This document shows positions 18,488 through 28,071 of a stretch of DNA of 64,000 nucleotides, one piece after another (position 1 is the first letter of the stretch; each line of letters starts with the position of its first letter). The notes beneath the pieces were generated by a model, which ran no database searches, had not been told where the DNA came from, and saw only the letters and a program-made list of their open reading frames with translations. This stretch comes from Silicimonas sp. (GTDB taxonomy: Bacteria > Pseudomonadota > Alphaproteobacteria > Rhodobacterales > Rhodobacteraceae). The position numbers were made by a program, and so were the translations under genes. The stretch lies in contig JAJEFO010000053.1 in assembly GCA_022820365.1 (NCBI GenBank), positions 18,369-82,368 on the forward strand, written 5' to 3'.

Positions 18488-18955
18488 ATGAAACTGCAAA
18501 TCGTCGCGGTCGGTCGGCTCAGGTCCGGACCCGAGGCCGACCTGGCCCGCGATTACCTCATGCGAGCCGGAAAGACCGGAACTCGGGTCGGGATCGGCCC
18601 GGTAGACGTCCGAGAAGTCGAGGCCCGAAAGGGCGGAACGGCGGAAGAAACCGAACTGATCGAGAAGGCGACGGCTGGTACGAAGCCGCTGGTGGTGCTT
18701 GACGAGCGCGGTGCCGCGCTGGACTCGCCCGGCCTGGCAGCGCGCCTCGAGGCCTGGCGCGACCAGGGCTGCCGCCAGGTCACTTTCGTGATCGGCGGCG
18801 CGGACGGCGTCGGGCCGGCACTCCGGAACCGGGCGAACCTGGTCCTGAGTCTCGGGCCCATGGTGTGGCCGCACATGCTGGCGCGCGTCATGCTGGCCGA
18901 ACAGCTCTACCGCTCGGTATCGATCCTGTCAGGCAGCCCGTATCACAGGGAGTAA
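18488..18955 (+). CDS. rlmH: 23S rRNA (pseudouridine1915-N3)-methyltransferase RlmH
   Basis: SPOUT-class methyltransferase that modifies pseudouridine 1915 of 23S rRNA on assembled 70S ribosomes. The 155-residue length is standard. Visible motifs are the start MKLQIVAVGRL, LVVLDERGAALDSP, the SAM-binding VTFVIGGADGVG knot, LSLGPMVWPHMLARVMLAEQLYR and the terminal GSPYHRE. It is paired with rsfS as in many bacteria. The following 174 nt to glpK, which converges, hold nothing I recognise. Confidence 0.97.
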   Translation: MKLQIVAVGRLRSGPEADLARDYLMRAGKTGTRVGIGPVDVREVEARKGGTAEETELIEKATAGTKPLVVLDERGAALDSPGLAARLEAWRDQGCRQVTFVIGGADGVGPALRNRANLVLSLGPMVWPHMLARVMLAEQLYRSVSILSGSPYHRE

Positions 18956-19129
18956 GCGCGGCAACCGCATCGCGGCGCGGGCAGGCTCCTGCTACGGCGC
19001 CAGGCGGAATCCTGGCCGATGATCGGGGCGGTCTCGGTCCGCAGAGACGTCACGGCAGATGCGCCGGCCCGAATGCGGAAACCGGCTGCCAGGCGAACCG
19101 GGCCGCTCAGTTTCTTGACCGATCCCCCG

Positions 19130-20614
19130 TCAGACCGACATCGTGGCCTTCACGGCGGATCTCCAGCGGGCATATTTCGCGTCGCGCGTGCCTGCGTCCA
19201 TATCGGGCTCGAACCGCCGCTCGAACGCTCGACTGGACGCGAATGTCGCCGCGTCCGGGTAGACGCCCGCCTTCATGCCGGCAAGCCAGGCCGCTCCGAG
19301 CGCGGTCGTCTCCAGCACGTCGGGCCGGTCCACGGGCACCCCCGTCACGTCCGCGAGAAACTGCATGGTCCAGTCGCTGGCCGCCATGCCGCCGTCAACC
19401 CGTAGGACTCCGCCGGATAGCGCGGGCGAATCCGCCTGCATCGCTTCGAGAAGGTCGCGGGTCTGGAAACCGACGCTTTCAAGTGCCGCGCGCGCCAGTT
19501 CGTTGGGGCCCGAGTTGCGGACTAGGCCGAAGACCGCTCCCCGGCAATCGGGCTTCCAGTAGGGCGCGCCAAGACCGGTGAAGGCAGGCACGAGCGTGAG
19601 CGCTTGCTCCGGATCGGAGGCTTGGGCCATGGCTTGGGTCTCGCTTGCTTCCGAGATCAGCTTCAAGCCGTCGCGCAGCCATTGCACGACGGCGCCCGCG
19701 ATGAAGATCGCGCCCTCAAGCGCGTAGGTCGGCTTGCCGTCGAGCTGATAGCCTATCGTTGTCAGCAGCCTGCTCTCCGAGCGCACGGGCGTGTCGCCCG
19801 TGTTCAGGAGAGCGAAGCACCCCGTCCCGTACGTGGATTTCATCATGCCGCTCTCGAAGCAGGCCTGTCCGACCGTGGCCGCCTGCTGGTCGCCCGCGAC
19901 ACCGAGAATCTGGATCGCGCCGCCCAGGACATCCGGGGTCGTGGTGCCGAAATCCGCTGCGCAGTCACGCACCTCGGGCAGCATCCCGATCGGAATGTCC
20001 AGCAACTCGCACATGGTCGAGGACCAGCGCCCCTCGTGGATGTCAAACAGCATTGTCCGCGCCGCGTTGGTGGCATCGGTCACGTGTGCGGCACCGCCAG
20101 TCAGCCGCCAGATGAGCCACGTGTCCACGGTCCCGAAGAGCAGATCGCCTGCGGCCGCGCGGTCTCTCGCACCATCAGCCTGGTCGAGGATCCACTTGAG
20201 CTTGGTGGAGGAGAAGTAGGGGTCGAAGAGCAGCCCCGTCTTGGCCGTCACGGTTTCCTCGTGGCCTGCCTTCACCATTTCGGCACAGTAGTCGGCCGTG
20301 CGGCGATCCTGCCAGACGATGGCGTTGTGCACGGCCTTGCCGGTTGCCTTGTCCCAGACAAGCGTGGTCTCGCGCTGGTTCGTGATGCCGATTGCCGCGA
20401 TGTCGCTGGCCGTCGCGCCGGCGCTGTCCATCGCTTCACGCGCGGTTTCGACAACCGATTGCCAGAGGTCTTCCGGGTCGTGCTCCACCCAGCCGCCTGC
20501 CGGAAAGTGCTGCTGAAACTCCTTCTGGGCGACGGCGGCGACCTTCAGTTCGCCGTCAAACAGAATCGTGCGACTGGACGTGGTGCCCTGATCGATGGCC
20601 ATGACAAAGGTCAT
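19130..20614 (-). CDS. glpK: Glycerol kinase GlpK
   Basis: Phosphorylates glycerol to sn-glycerol 3-phosphate with ATP; cytoplasmic; FGGY family. The 494-residue protein shows the N-terminal phosphate-binding loop [16 protein letters not shown], the [11 protein letters not shown] segment, [10 protein letters not shown], the ATPase loop [14 protein letters not shown], and [17 protein letters not shown]. No glpD or glycerol transporter gene adjoins it. It stands alone between convergent rlmH and the divergent MBL-fold gene. Confidence 0.96.
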   Translation of the reverse strand: MTFVMAIDQGTTSSRTILFDGELKVAAVAQKEFQQHFPAGGWVEHDPEDLWQSVVETAREAMDSAGATASDIAAIGITNQRETTLVWDKATGKAVHNAIVWQDRRTADYCAEMVKAGHEETVTAKTGLLFDPYFSSTKLKWILDQADGARDRAAAGDLLFGTVDTWLIWRLTGGAAHVTDATNAARTMLFDIHEGRWSSTMCELLDIPIGMLPEVRDCAADFGTTTPDVLGGAIQILGVAGDQQAATVGQACFESGMMKSTYGTGCFALLNTGDTPVRSESRLLTTIGYQLDGKPTYALEGAIFIAGAVVQWLRDGLKLISEASETQAMAQASDPEQALTLVPAFTGLGAPYWKPDCRGAVFGLVRNSGPNELARAALESVGFQTRDLLEAMQADSPALSGGVLRVDGGMAASDWTMQFLADVTGVPVDRPDVLETTALGAAWLAGMKAGVYPDAATFASSRAFERRFEPDMDAGTRDAKYARWRSAVKATMSV

Positions 20615-20727
20615 GTGCAGTTCCTCCCATGTTCACTCGAATTTGCACGCTTGAGGGGAAATACACGAAGAGAACTGTTTGTGAAACGCGCGATCCGGGC
20701 TAACTTGGAGGAAGGGAGGACAGCTTC

Positions 20728-21561
20728 ATGCGCACCATCCTGATCGTTCCCTGGCTGGTCTTGGCCGCAGTTGCGGCACCGGCCCAAGAACGTCGCCCAA
20801 GCCATTGCTTCGCGATTGCCGAACTGGCCCCCGAAATCACCTATGTCCAAAAGGTTGCCTGGAACGCGCCGATCGAGGACGAGTTCACCGTTCGGCTCCG
20901 ATACGTCAATCACTCCATGTATCTGCTTCAGACCCATGGCGGCCTGAGCGCCATCACGGACTACACCGGCTTCATCGGCGACGTGGGACTTATTCCCGAC
21001 GTGGTGACGATGAACATCGCGCATGAGAGCCACTGGACCGCCTTTCCTCATCCCGACATTCCCCACGTGCTGCAAGGCTGGTGGCAGAACGGCGCTCCTG
21101 CCGATCATTATCTCGATCTCGGCGAAATGCTGGTCCGGAACGTGACAACCGACATCCGCAACCGGTTTGGCGGCGGCGTGGCCGTTGAGGACAACAATTC
21201 CATTTTCATCTTCGAGGCGGCCGGGCTCTGCATCGGCCACCTGGGTCACCTCCATCACGAGCCGTCCGACGAGACCTATGCCGCGATCGGGCGCCTGGAC
21301 GTTGTCATGGCGGCCGTGGACGGCGGCATGACCGTCGACCTGCCCACGATGATTCGGATCCTGAAGCGGCTGCGGAGCTCGGTCGTGCTTCCGATGCACT
21401 GGTTTTCCGGGCAATCGCTTGAGCGGTTCATCGACGGCATCAGCGACGAGTTCAGCATCGACCGCCGGACTGGAAGCGAAGTTGAAGTGTCGTTGCGCAG
21501 CCTGCCGTCGCGCCCGACCGTCGTCGTGCTCCAGCCGACCTACCTTCGCGAATCGGAATAA
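20728..21561 (+). CDS. Exported MBL-fold metallo-hydrolase-like protein
   Basis: A 277-residue protein with an N-terminal signal peptide (MRTILIVPWLVLAAVAAPAQ). The body resembles the UlaG/MBL fold: NHSMYLLQTHGGLSAITDYTG, the metal-site region AHESHWTAFPHP, then GHLGHLHHEP and VLPMHWFSG. The canonical HxHxDH is replaced by HESHWTAFPH, so the metal site is altered. The substrate cannot be told from the sequence. It sits divergent from glpK and 42 nt before the FAD dehydrogenase start. Its stop codon lies just upstream, so the two could be co-transcribed. Confidence 0.7.
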   Translation: MRTILIVPWLVLAAVAAPAQERRPSHCFAIAELAPEITYVQKVAWNAPIEDEFTVRLRYVNHSMYLLQTHGGLSAITDYTGFIGDVGLIPDVVTMNIAHESHWTAFPHPDIPHVLQGWWQNGAPADHYLDLGEMLVRNVTTDIRNRFGGGVAVEDNNSIFIFEAAGLCIGHLGHLHHEPSDETYAAIGRLDVVMAAVDGGMTVDLPTMIRILKRLRSSVVLPMHWFSGQSLERFIDGISDEFSIDRRTGSEVEVSLRSLPSRPTVVVLQPTYLRESE

Positions 21562-21603
21562 CCCGGATTGACAGCCGCGAATCGGCCTTCTACCCGGTCT
21601 GCC

Positions 21604-23007
21604 ATGTTGAATGCTGCCGACGATGCCTTTGCCGAAGGCCTCGACCGGGCCGGCATCAGGGTCAAGCCGGCGGACCGGTCATATCTCGAAGAGCCTCGGT
21701 CACTGTACAACGGCACGTCCCGGCAGGTCGCTCTGCCGACAAGCACGGACGAGGTCTCCAGGGTCGTGCGGATCTGCGCCGAAGCCCGGGTGGGCATCGT
21801 GCCATATGGCGGCGGCACGGGGCTTGTGGCAGGCCAGGTCGCGACGGATGGCCCTGCGCCGCTTGTTCTTTCGCTTGAAAGGATGACGGCGATCCGCGAG
21901 ATTTTCCCGGCGGAAGACACGATTGTCGCCGAGGCGGGCGCAACCATCGGCGACATCCAGGCCGCTGCCGAGGAGACCGGCCGTCTCTTTCCATTAAGCT
22001 ATTCCAGCCAGGGCACCGCTCAGCTGGGAGGCGCATTGTCGGTCAACTCCGGTGGCCTCAACGTCCTCCGCTACGGGATGGCACGAGATCTCTGTCTCGG
22101 AATCGAGGCCGTGCTTCCGGATGGGAACGTGCTGCACGCGTTGAAGCGGCTCCGCAAGGACAACACCGGCTATGACCTGCGACACTTGCTGATCGGATCC
22201 GAAGGAACCCTGGGCGTGATCACTGCGGCCGCCCTCAGGCTCCTGCCCCGACCAGCCGAGACTGCGACCGCTTTCCTGGCCGTCGCCTCACCACGGGCCG
22301 CCTTGTCGCTCCTGGCGATTTGCCGGGAGCAGGCGGGCGAGCTGATCTCGGCGTTCGAGCTGATCTCCGCCGAAGCACTGGCGTTCCTGGCCGAGACGCA
22401 ACCCGACCTGCGTCAGCCGTTTGACGAGGCCCCGGAATGGGCGGTCCTGACCGAACTCGGCATGGGTCCCGGCAGCGATCCAGAGGGACAGCTGGGCATG
22501 ATCTTCGAACGCGCTTCGGAGGCTGGCCTGGTGCTGGATGGCCGGGTCGCGCAAGGCGAGCGGCAGCGGGCCGACTTCTGGGCGCTCCGCGAGTCAATTC
22601 CGCATGCGAACAGAAGGATCGGCTCCATCGCCTCGCATGACATTTCGCTGCCCCTGTCCGAGATTCCAGGATTCATCGAGGAGTGCGGCGAAAAGATCCG
22701 AAAGATGCTGCCTTGCCGAATCAGTGCGTTCGGACATCTTGGAGACGGCAACCTTCACTACAACATCTTTCCGCCCGAGGGGGAGACGCGTGACGCCTAT
22801 TTGGGCAAGACCTCGGACGTGACCCGGCTGGTCCACGACATGGTTGTCGCCTGCGGCGGCAGCTTCAGTGCGGAACATGGAGTCGGGCGCGCCAAGTCCG
22901 GGGAGCTGGAACGCTATGCCGATCCGGCAAAGCTGGCGGCAATGCGCTCGATCAAGGCGGCGCTTGATCCCCGTGGAATCATGAATCCGGGAGCGGTGAT
23001 CACCTGA
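21604..23007 (+). CDS. FAD-binding oxidoreductase (GlcD / D-2-hydroxyacid dehydrogenase type)
   Basis: Oxidises a D-2-hydroxy acid (glycolate, D-lactate or 2-hydroxyglutarate class) with FAD. It has an N-terminal FAD_binding_4 domain (VPYGGGTGLVAGQVA; SQGTAQLGGALSVNSGGLNVLRYG; LLIGSEGTLGVITAA) and a C-terminal FAD-oxidase domain with the metal-site motif GHLGDGNLHYNIFPP and AEHGVGRAKSGELERY. The ATG at 21604 gives 467 residues; a TTG 36 nt upstream is also in frame. No partner GlcE/GlcF genes adjoin it, which argues for a single-subunit enzyme. Confidence 0.88.
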   Translation: MLNAADDAFAEGLDRAGIRVKPADRSYLEEPRSLYNGTSRQVALPTSTDEVSRVVRICAEARVGIVPYGGGTGLVAGQVATDGPAPLVLSLERMTAIREIFPAEDTIVAEAGATIGDIQAAAEETGRLFPLSYSSQGTAQLGGALSVNSGGLNVLRYGMARDLCLGIEAVLPDGNVLHALKRLRKDNTGYDLRHLLIGSEGTLGVITAAALRLLPRPAETATAFLAVASPRAALSLLAICREQAGELISAFELISAEALAFLAETQPDLRQPFDEAPEWAVLTELGMGPGSDPEGQLGMIFERASEAGLVLDGRVAQGERQRADFWALRESIPHANRRIGSIASHDISLPLSEIPGFIEECGEKIRKMLPCRISAFGHLGDGNLHYNIFPPEGETRDAYLGKTSDVTRLVHDMVVACGGSFSAEHGVGRAKSGELERYADPAKLAAMRSIKAALDPRGIMNPGAVIT

Positions 23008-23455
23008 TCGTTGCATCACGGCGATGCGCCCGAGCCAATCGATTCGGACTTCTTCGGGGAAGGCTCCGCTCAAGCTGCCAGCAACCCCGTCCGTGCAGCC
23101 CGCGCGCCCCTGCGACAGGACGGGCATCGCCATGATGCACGCCTGGAACATGCAGGACGTCCCGCGGAACGGACAGGACGGCATCGCGTTCGCATGAGGC
23201 CGCCGCAATGCGAAGCAGGCTTCTTCACCCGAGGATCTCGCACCCTTGCTCAATGCACTCTCCGGCGCTCGTCCCCGCACTTGAAGCTCCGGGCCATCGG
23301 CCCAAGCGAACGTGCTTGCCTCACGACGCCAGCGGAGCCAGGACGGCAATTTGCGGTTCGGTTTCGAAAACAGCTTGACGCCCGTTAACAGAACGCAACA
23401 CAAGGGCGATGCCACTTCGGGTGCGAAGCTGATTGACTGACGAAAGGAATGTCGG
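23008..23455. other. Gap of 448 nt between FAD dehydrogenase and aminotransferase genes
   Basis: I see no gene, RNA or clear repeat here. The last 20 nt provide the ribosome site (GAAAGGA) for the aminotransferase, and the promoter is presumably within the last ~100 nt, where AT content rises. Reading frames crossing it on either strand lack family similarity and are rich in Arg, Pro and Ala, as expected for chance frames in GC-rich DNA. Confidence 0.5.
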
Positions 23456-24775
23456 ATGAGCCACGTATTCCCCCGCAACTGCCATTCCACTTACCCCACC
23501 GCAATTGGCGGCGAGGGATGTTACCTGATCGACAAGAGCGGCAAGCGATATTTCGACGGATCCTGCGGGGTGGCCGTATCCTGCCTCGGCCATTCCCACG
23601 AAAAGGTCAAACAGGCGATCAAGGATCAGATCGACCGATTGGCCTTTGCCCATACCAGCTTCTTTACATCGGATCCTGCCGAAAAGCTGGCTGACTTGTT
23701 GATCGCTCATGCGCCGGAAAATCTCGACAGGGTCTATTTCGTCTCCAGCGGCTCCGAAACCATCGAAACGGCTCTCAAGCTGGCCCGGCAGTACCACCTC
23801 GAGCGCGGCGAGCCGCAGCGTCGCCACCTGATCGCGCGCCGGCAGAGCTATCACGGCAACACGCTTGGCGCTCTGGCCGCCGGCGGCAATCAATGGCGCC
23901 GCGCCCAGTTCGAACCGATGCTGATCGAGGTCAGTCACATTTCGCCTTGCTACGAGTATGCCGAAAGGCCCGCGAACGAGAGCGCACTTGATTACGGCCG
24001 GAGGGTCGCGAACGAGCTGGAAGCCGAGATCCTGCGCCTGGGCCCGGACAGCGTGATGGCCTTCATCGCGGAGCCGGTCGTCGGCGCCACGCTCGGCGCC
24101 GTGCCCCCGGTCGAGGGATATTTCAAGCGCATCCGCGAGATATGCGACAAGTATGGCGTGCTCCTGATCCTCGACGAAGTGATGTGCGGCATGGGACGGA
24201 CAGGGCATCTGTTCGCGTGCACGGAAGAAGGGGTCGCACCCGATATCCTGACAATCGCCAAGGGTCTGGGTGCAGGCTACCAGCCGGTCGGGGCGATGCT
24301 GTGCAGCGGACAGGTGTACGATGCCATCGCCCAGGGTTCCGGCTTCTTTCAACACGGGCATACCTATATCGGGCACTCCGCCGCCTGTGCGGCGGGACTG
24401 GCCGTGGTCAGCACAATCCTGGAAGACGATCTCGTGTCGCGGGCACGCGACATGGGCACGAAACTGGACACCGCGCTGCGCAGCGAGCTGGGACAGCATG
24501 GTCACGTGGGCGACATTCGCGGGCGCGGCCTGTTCCGAGGGCTGGAATTCGTGGAAGATCACGACACAAGACAGCCTTTCGACCCAGCAAAGGGCCTCGC
24601 GAAGAAGCTGAAGGCGGCTGCTTTCGAGGAGGGCCTGATCTGCTACCCGATGTCCGGCACTCGTGACGGCCGAAACGGCGACCACGTCCTGCTGGCTCCG
24701 CCCTTCATCCTGGAAGACGAGCACGTGGCCGAGATCACCGAGAAGCTCTCCCGGGCCGTTCGCGCAGTGACTTGA
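23456..24775 (+). CDS. Class III aminotransferase (PLP-dependent)
   Basis: Transfers an amino group from an omega-amino compound or diamine to an oxo acid; cytoplasmic. The 439-residue protein contains the family landmarks VSSGSETIETALKLARQYH, SYHGNTLGALAAGG, EPVVGATLGAVPPVEGYF, LILDEVMCGMGRTGHLFA and TIAKGLGAGYQPVGAML, whose Lys should bind PLP. The HTYIGHSAACAAGLAV segment follows. The exact substrate cannot be assigned from sequence, and neither neighbour clarifies it. It has a good ribosome site (GAAAGGA, 7-8 nt before ATG). Confidence 0.9.
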   Translation: MSHVFPRNCHSTYPTAIGGEGCYLIDKSGKRYFDGSCGVAVSCLGHSHEKVKQAIKDQIDRLAFAHTSFFTSDPAEKLADLLIAHAPENLDRVYFVSSGSETIETALKLARQYHLERGEPQRRHLIARRQSYHGNTLGALAAGGNQWRRAQFEPMLIEVSHISPCYEYAERPANESALDYGRRVANELEAEILRLGPDSVMAFIAEPVVGATLGAVPPVEGYFKRIREICDKYGVLLILDEVMCGMGRTGHLFACTEEGVAPDILTIAKGLGAGYQPVGAMLCSGQVYDAIAQGSGFFQHGHTYIGHSAACAAGLAVVSTILEDDLVSRARDMGTKLDTALRSELGQHGHVGDIRGRGLFRGLEFVEDHDTRQPFDPAKGLAKKLKAAAFEEGLICYPMSGTRDGRNGDHVLLAPPFILEDEHVAEITEKLSRAVRAVT

Positions 24776-25199
24776 ACGCGCCTGCCTGGAGCGGAGCATG
24801 CACGATGCGGCCGCTGGATTTCGCGCGGCATGTCTCGGGCGCGTTACAGGGAGCCGACGGGTTGCCCCCTCGCAGGATAGGCGACTGCCGGCGAATGCCG
24901 GAATTGCTGAGCGCCTTGCGGCATCCCAAGGGTCCCACGAAAGGCGGTCGTGAGGCGGCCATTCATCGGACCAGGGCAGCTCTGAACAGATCGCGCAAGC
25001 CAAGCCGCGATGCAGCATTTGGCAACGCAGGAGCCTCGTCCGGGCCTTGACGGCAAAGCCCGATGCGAGCCTGTATCGTGTTGGATTCCGCGAATTGCGC
25101 CAATACGGGCAACTCAACACTTGAGAAATTCCGCCACACCTGCCAAGATTGCTCAAAACAAGATCCCTGCAGTTAAAGCAGGATCAGAGAGGCAAAAAA
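24776..25199. other. Gap of 424 nt between aminotransferase and DUF484 genes
   Basis: No gene or RNA recognised. The segment nearest the DUF484 gene (25080-25199) is more AT-rich and should hold its promoter. The ribosome site is GAGAGG, about 9 nt before the ATG at 25200. The short frames inside show no similarity that I recognise. Confidence 0.5.
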
Positions 25200-25904
25200 A
25201 TGAACGAGCAGGCAGCCATTGCCCAAAAGGACGTGCGTACGCACGTTCTTGATGATCCCGGCGTGATACTGAAAGACCCCGACGTCATGCGAGCGCTCGT
25301 CGCCGCAAGCGAGCATTCGAGCGGCGAAAACGTCGTTGACATCAGGGGCATCGCGATGAGTCGACTGGAGGAGCGCCTTCAGTCCCTCGAGAACATGCAT
25401 CGTTCCGTCCTGGCGGCCGCCTACGAGAACATCGCCGGAATGCACCAGGTGCATGGTGCCGTTACCAGGCTGCTCGAGCCCCTGACGTTCGAGGACTTGC
25501 TCAGTTGCCTTGATGCGGAAATCACCGACATTCTGCGTGTCGGACGGATTCGACTGGTCCTGGAGAGCGGCGGGGCGGGCATGGCCGGTCTCGCCAACAT
25601 CCGGCACAGTGCGCTGAGAAACACGGAATCCGGCTTCATCGAGGACTATCTCGGGAAGGGCAAACCCGCACGTCGCGTGACGCTTCGCCGCTTCAGCGGC
25701 GATCCGCAGGCAATATACGGACCAAATGCAAACTGGGTCCGTTCCGAAGCCTGCATCGTGCTCGATTTCGGCAAGGCCCGGCCGCGTGGCATGATGGCGC
25801 TTGCCTCGGAGGAACCGCTCCAGTTCTCGTCAAACCAGGGCACAGACCTCCTCGAATTCCTGGGCAGTGTCACTGAGCGCGCCATACGCCGCTGGCTCAG
25901 GTGA
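25200..25904 (+). CDS. DUF484 family protein (GAF-like)
   Basis: A 234-residue cytoplasmic protein of the DUF484/YigA family, whose biochemical role is unknown and whose C-terminal half has a GAF-like fold. Visible features are an N-terminal helical region (FxxxP-type VILKDPDVMRALV), a coiled segment MSRLEERLQSLENMHRSVLAAAYEN, and a C-terminal SNQGTDLLEFLGSVTERAIRRWL. It overlaps xerC by 4 nt (GTGA). The DUF484-xerC pairing is conserved across many Proteobacteria and suggests a link with chromosome-dimer resolution. Confidence 0.9.
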   Translation: MNEQAAIAQKDVRTHVLDDPGVILKDPDVMRALVAASEHSSGENVVDIRGIAMSRLEERLQSLENMHRSVLAAAYENIAGMHQVHGAVTRLLEPLTFEDLLSCLDAEITDILRVGRIRLVLESGGAGMAGLANIRHSALRNTESGFIEDYLGKGKPARRVTLRRFSGDPQAIYGPNANWVRSEACIVLDFGKARPRGMMALASEEPLQFSSNQGTDLLEFLGSVTERAIRRWLR

Positions 25905-26818
25905 TCCAGCCGGGCCTGAGAGACGCGCTCGAGAGATGGCTGGCCGAACTTGCTTCGGTGGCAGGCCGCTCTGAGAAGACCGTCGCCGCCTATCGCCTGG
26001 ACGTGCATGGATTTCTCGAATTCCTCCAAGGCTACGAGGGCGAGACCTTGGGCGTCAGCGCAATTTCGCGGCTCGACACGCGCACGATGCGAGCGTGGAT
26101 GGCGCATGAACGGGGGCGCGGCCTGAGCGCCCGGTCGCTGGCTCGGGCCCTGTCCGCCGTGAAGGGCTTCGTGGCCTGGATGGCCGAAAGGGAGGGTTTC
26201 GATCCGACAGGCGTTCTCATGAGGCGGGCACCGCGCTTCAAGGCCAAGCTCCCGCGACCGCTTGAGGAAGACAGCGCACGAACCTTGGTTGACGCCGTCG
26301 AGCAGCATGCCAGAACCCCCTGGGTCGCTCTCAGGGACCAGGCAGTCGTGTTGCTCCTCTACGGTTGCGGGCTTCGGATCTCGGAAGCGCTCGGATTGCG
26401 GGGCCGGGACGTGCCACTTGGCGAAACCATGCGCATCCGGGGCAAGGGCCGGAAGGATCGTCTGGTTCCGGTTGTTCCGGTCGCACGGCAAGCCATGGAC
26501 GCCTACGTTGACGCTTGCCCGTTCGAGATCGAGGGGACCGAACCTGTCTTCCGAGGGGTTCGCGGCGGTGCCCTCAACCCGCGCCAGGTTCAGAAACTGA
26601 TGGCAACGGTTCGCGCCCAGCTTGGCCTTCCGTCAAGCGCAACGCCGCATGCCATGCGCCACAGCTTTGCGACACATCTTCTGAACGCGGGCGGCGATCT
26701 TCGCACGATTCAGGACCTTCTTGGCCACGCCTCGCTTTCGACCACGCAGGCCTATACCGCGGTCGACACGTCGCGGCTTATGGAAGTCTATGAAGCAGCC
26801 CATCCAAGAGCGGTCTGA
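25901..26818 (+). CDS. xerC: Tyrosine recombinase XerC
   Basis: Site-specific recombinase that resolves chromosome dimers at dif with XerD and FtsK. The 305-residue protein has an N-terminal SAM-like DNA-binding domain (1-105). The catalytic domain carries the full active-site set: Arg159 (GCGLRISEALGL), Lys182 (GKGRKDRL), His250 and Arg253 (HAMRHSFATH), His276 (LLGHASLSTTQ) and Tyr285. It starts with GTG at 25901 inside the DUF484 stop. It is chromosomal xerC by context, not an integrase: no attachment-site repeats or mobile genes surround it. The 221 nt after it hold nothing recognised. Confidence 0.93.
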   Translation: MIQPGLRDALERWLAELASVAGRSEKTVAAYRLDVHGFLEFLQGYEGETLGVSAISRLDTRTMRAWMAHERGRGLSARSLARALSAVKGFVAWMAEREGFDPTGVLMRRAPRFKAKLPRPLEEDSARTLVDAVEQHARTPWVALRDQAVVLLLYGCGLRISEALGLRGRDVPLGETMRIRGKGRKDRLVPVVPVARQAMDAYVDACPFEIEGTEPVFRGVRGGALNPRQVQKLMATVRAQLGLPSSATPHAMRHSFATHLLNAGGDLRTIQDLLGHASLSTTQAYTAVDTSRLMEVYEAAHPRAV

Positions 26819-27039
26819 GAACGAAGCGGCTCCTTCCATCCTGCTGATCTTTATGCTCGACTTACCCAATTTGCGAGTTCACGCGGCACGCGGGCGAGTT
26901 CATCATGGAAACCGAACGCCCTGAGTTGCCCAATGCCAGGCCTGACTTTCGGGAGACAAGTGCCATCTGGATGGGCGTCGCAAGTGTCCGTTCGATGCGC
27001 CCAGCTCAAAAGGTCGTCGGCTTGCACGCAGTCGCTGGA

Positions 27040-28071
27040 TCAGTCGGCCGATCCGGAATCAACGCCCGTTGTTGCATTGCGGTTGCTGGCCATGTTCAGG
27101 CACATAGTGAACGCGTTCTTTGCGGGCACCAAGTTCGCCTTCGCCTGACCCGCAATGTCAAACGCCGTGCCATGTGCTGGAGTCGTCATCGGGACCGGCA
27201 GGCCTGCGAGAACGGACACGCCGCGATCAAACCCGAGCAGCTTGATCGCGATCTGGCCTTGGTCATGGTACATCGTCACGACAGCATCGTACTCGCCGTC
27301 ACGCACCTTGAGCCACAGCGTGTCCGCAGGCAGAGGCCCGACGCAGTTGATCTGCTTGCGCTGTGCTTGCTCGACCGCAGGGCGGATCACACGGATCTCC
27401 TCGTCGCCCATCAAGCCGCCATCTCCGGCGTGCGGGTTGTAGGCGGCTACCACGATGCGCGGTCGGTCATGGCCCGCCATCTTCAGGGTTCTGTCCGTGA
27501 GCCCGATGCTTTTTTCGATCCTCTCCGTGGTCAAGAGATCGGGCACGTCTTTCATCGCGACATGGCTCGTGACCCGGCCGTTCCACATGCCATTGGCCAC
27601 GTTGAACTCGCTCGCCGGCGTCTTGAGATCAAAAAATGAGCGGGCAAAGCCAAGCTCGTCGGCAAACTCGTTGCCCCCCAGATGCATGGACTCCTTGTTG
27701 AAAGGCATGAACACGATGCCGTCGACCTGTCCTGCCTGCGACAGCTCAAATGCCCGGCGCAGGCCCTCAATCGAGGATTGCCCGCCTGCGGCCGAAACCC
27801 GGGCCACCGGAACATCCCCGATGCCTTCGATCAGCAGGTCGAGATGCAGGACCTGACCATCGAAAGGATCAATCTGAGCATCAAGCGCTGCGTGCCGCAC
27901 GTCGATCCTGGATCCCATCTGGTCCTCGCCTCGCGCAAACACTTCAGGCGCGCCGATGACAACGAGGTTCGCGCAATTGCGCACCTCGTCATCGCTCAAG
28001 AGCTTGTGCAGGAGTTCCGGGCCGATGCCGCCGGGGTCGCCTTGGACAAGGGCAATGGTCTTCAGGGTCAC
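27040..28071 (-). CDS. PdxA2-like 4-phospho-hydroxyacid dehydrogenase
   Basis: NAD-dependent metal-requiring dehydrogenase of the PdxA family; 343 residues from GTG at 28071. It starts with the ALVQGDPGGIGPEL signature. The three metal-binding His residues are visible in TSHVAMKDV, AYNPHAGDGG and TPAHGTAFDIAG. The divergence and catabolic context place it with PdxA2 (D-threonate/D-erythronate 4-phosphate oxidation) and not with vitamin B6 synthesis. The usual partner kinase (DUF1537) is absent nearby. The start overlaps the GntR stop by 4 nt, so it is the last gene of the sugar-acid operon. Confidence 0.85.
   Translation of the reverse strand: MTLKTIALVQGDPGGIGPELLHKLLSDDEVRNCANLVVIGAPEVFARGEDQMGSRIDVRHAALDAQIDPFDGQVLHLDLLIEGIGDVPVARVSAAGGQSSIEGLRRAFELSQAGQVDGIVFMPFNKESMHLGGNEFADELGFARSFFDLKTPASEFNVANGMWNGRVTSHVAMKDVPDLLTTERIEKSIGLTDRTLKMAGHDRPRIVVAAYNPHAGDGGLMGDEEIRVIRPAVEQAQRKQINCVGPLPADTLWLKVRDGEYDAVVTMYHDQGQIAIKLLGFDRGVSVLAGLPVPMTTPAHGTAFDIAGQAKANLVPAKNAFTMCLNMASNRNATTGVDSGSAD

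Noticed and set aside
22594..23490. Minus-strand frame of 298 codons crossing the gap after the FAD dehydrogenase gene
   Set aside because: Half of it is antisense to the dehydrogenase and the rest has no recognisable motif; composition fits a chance frame.
25901..26818. Tyrosine recombinase as evidence of an integrated element
   Set aside because: Coupling with the DUF484 gene marks it as housekeeping xerC. No attachment repeats, tRNA or mobile genes are adjacent.
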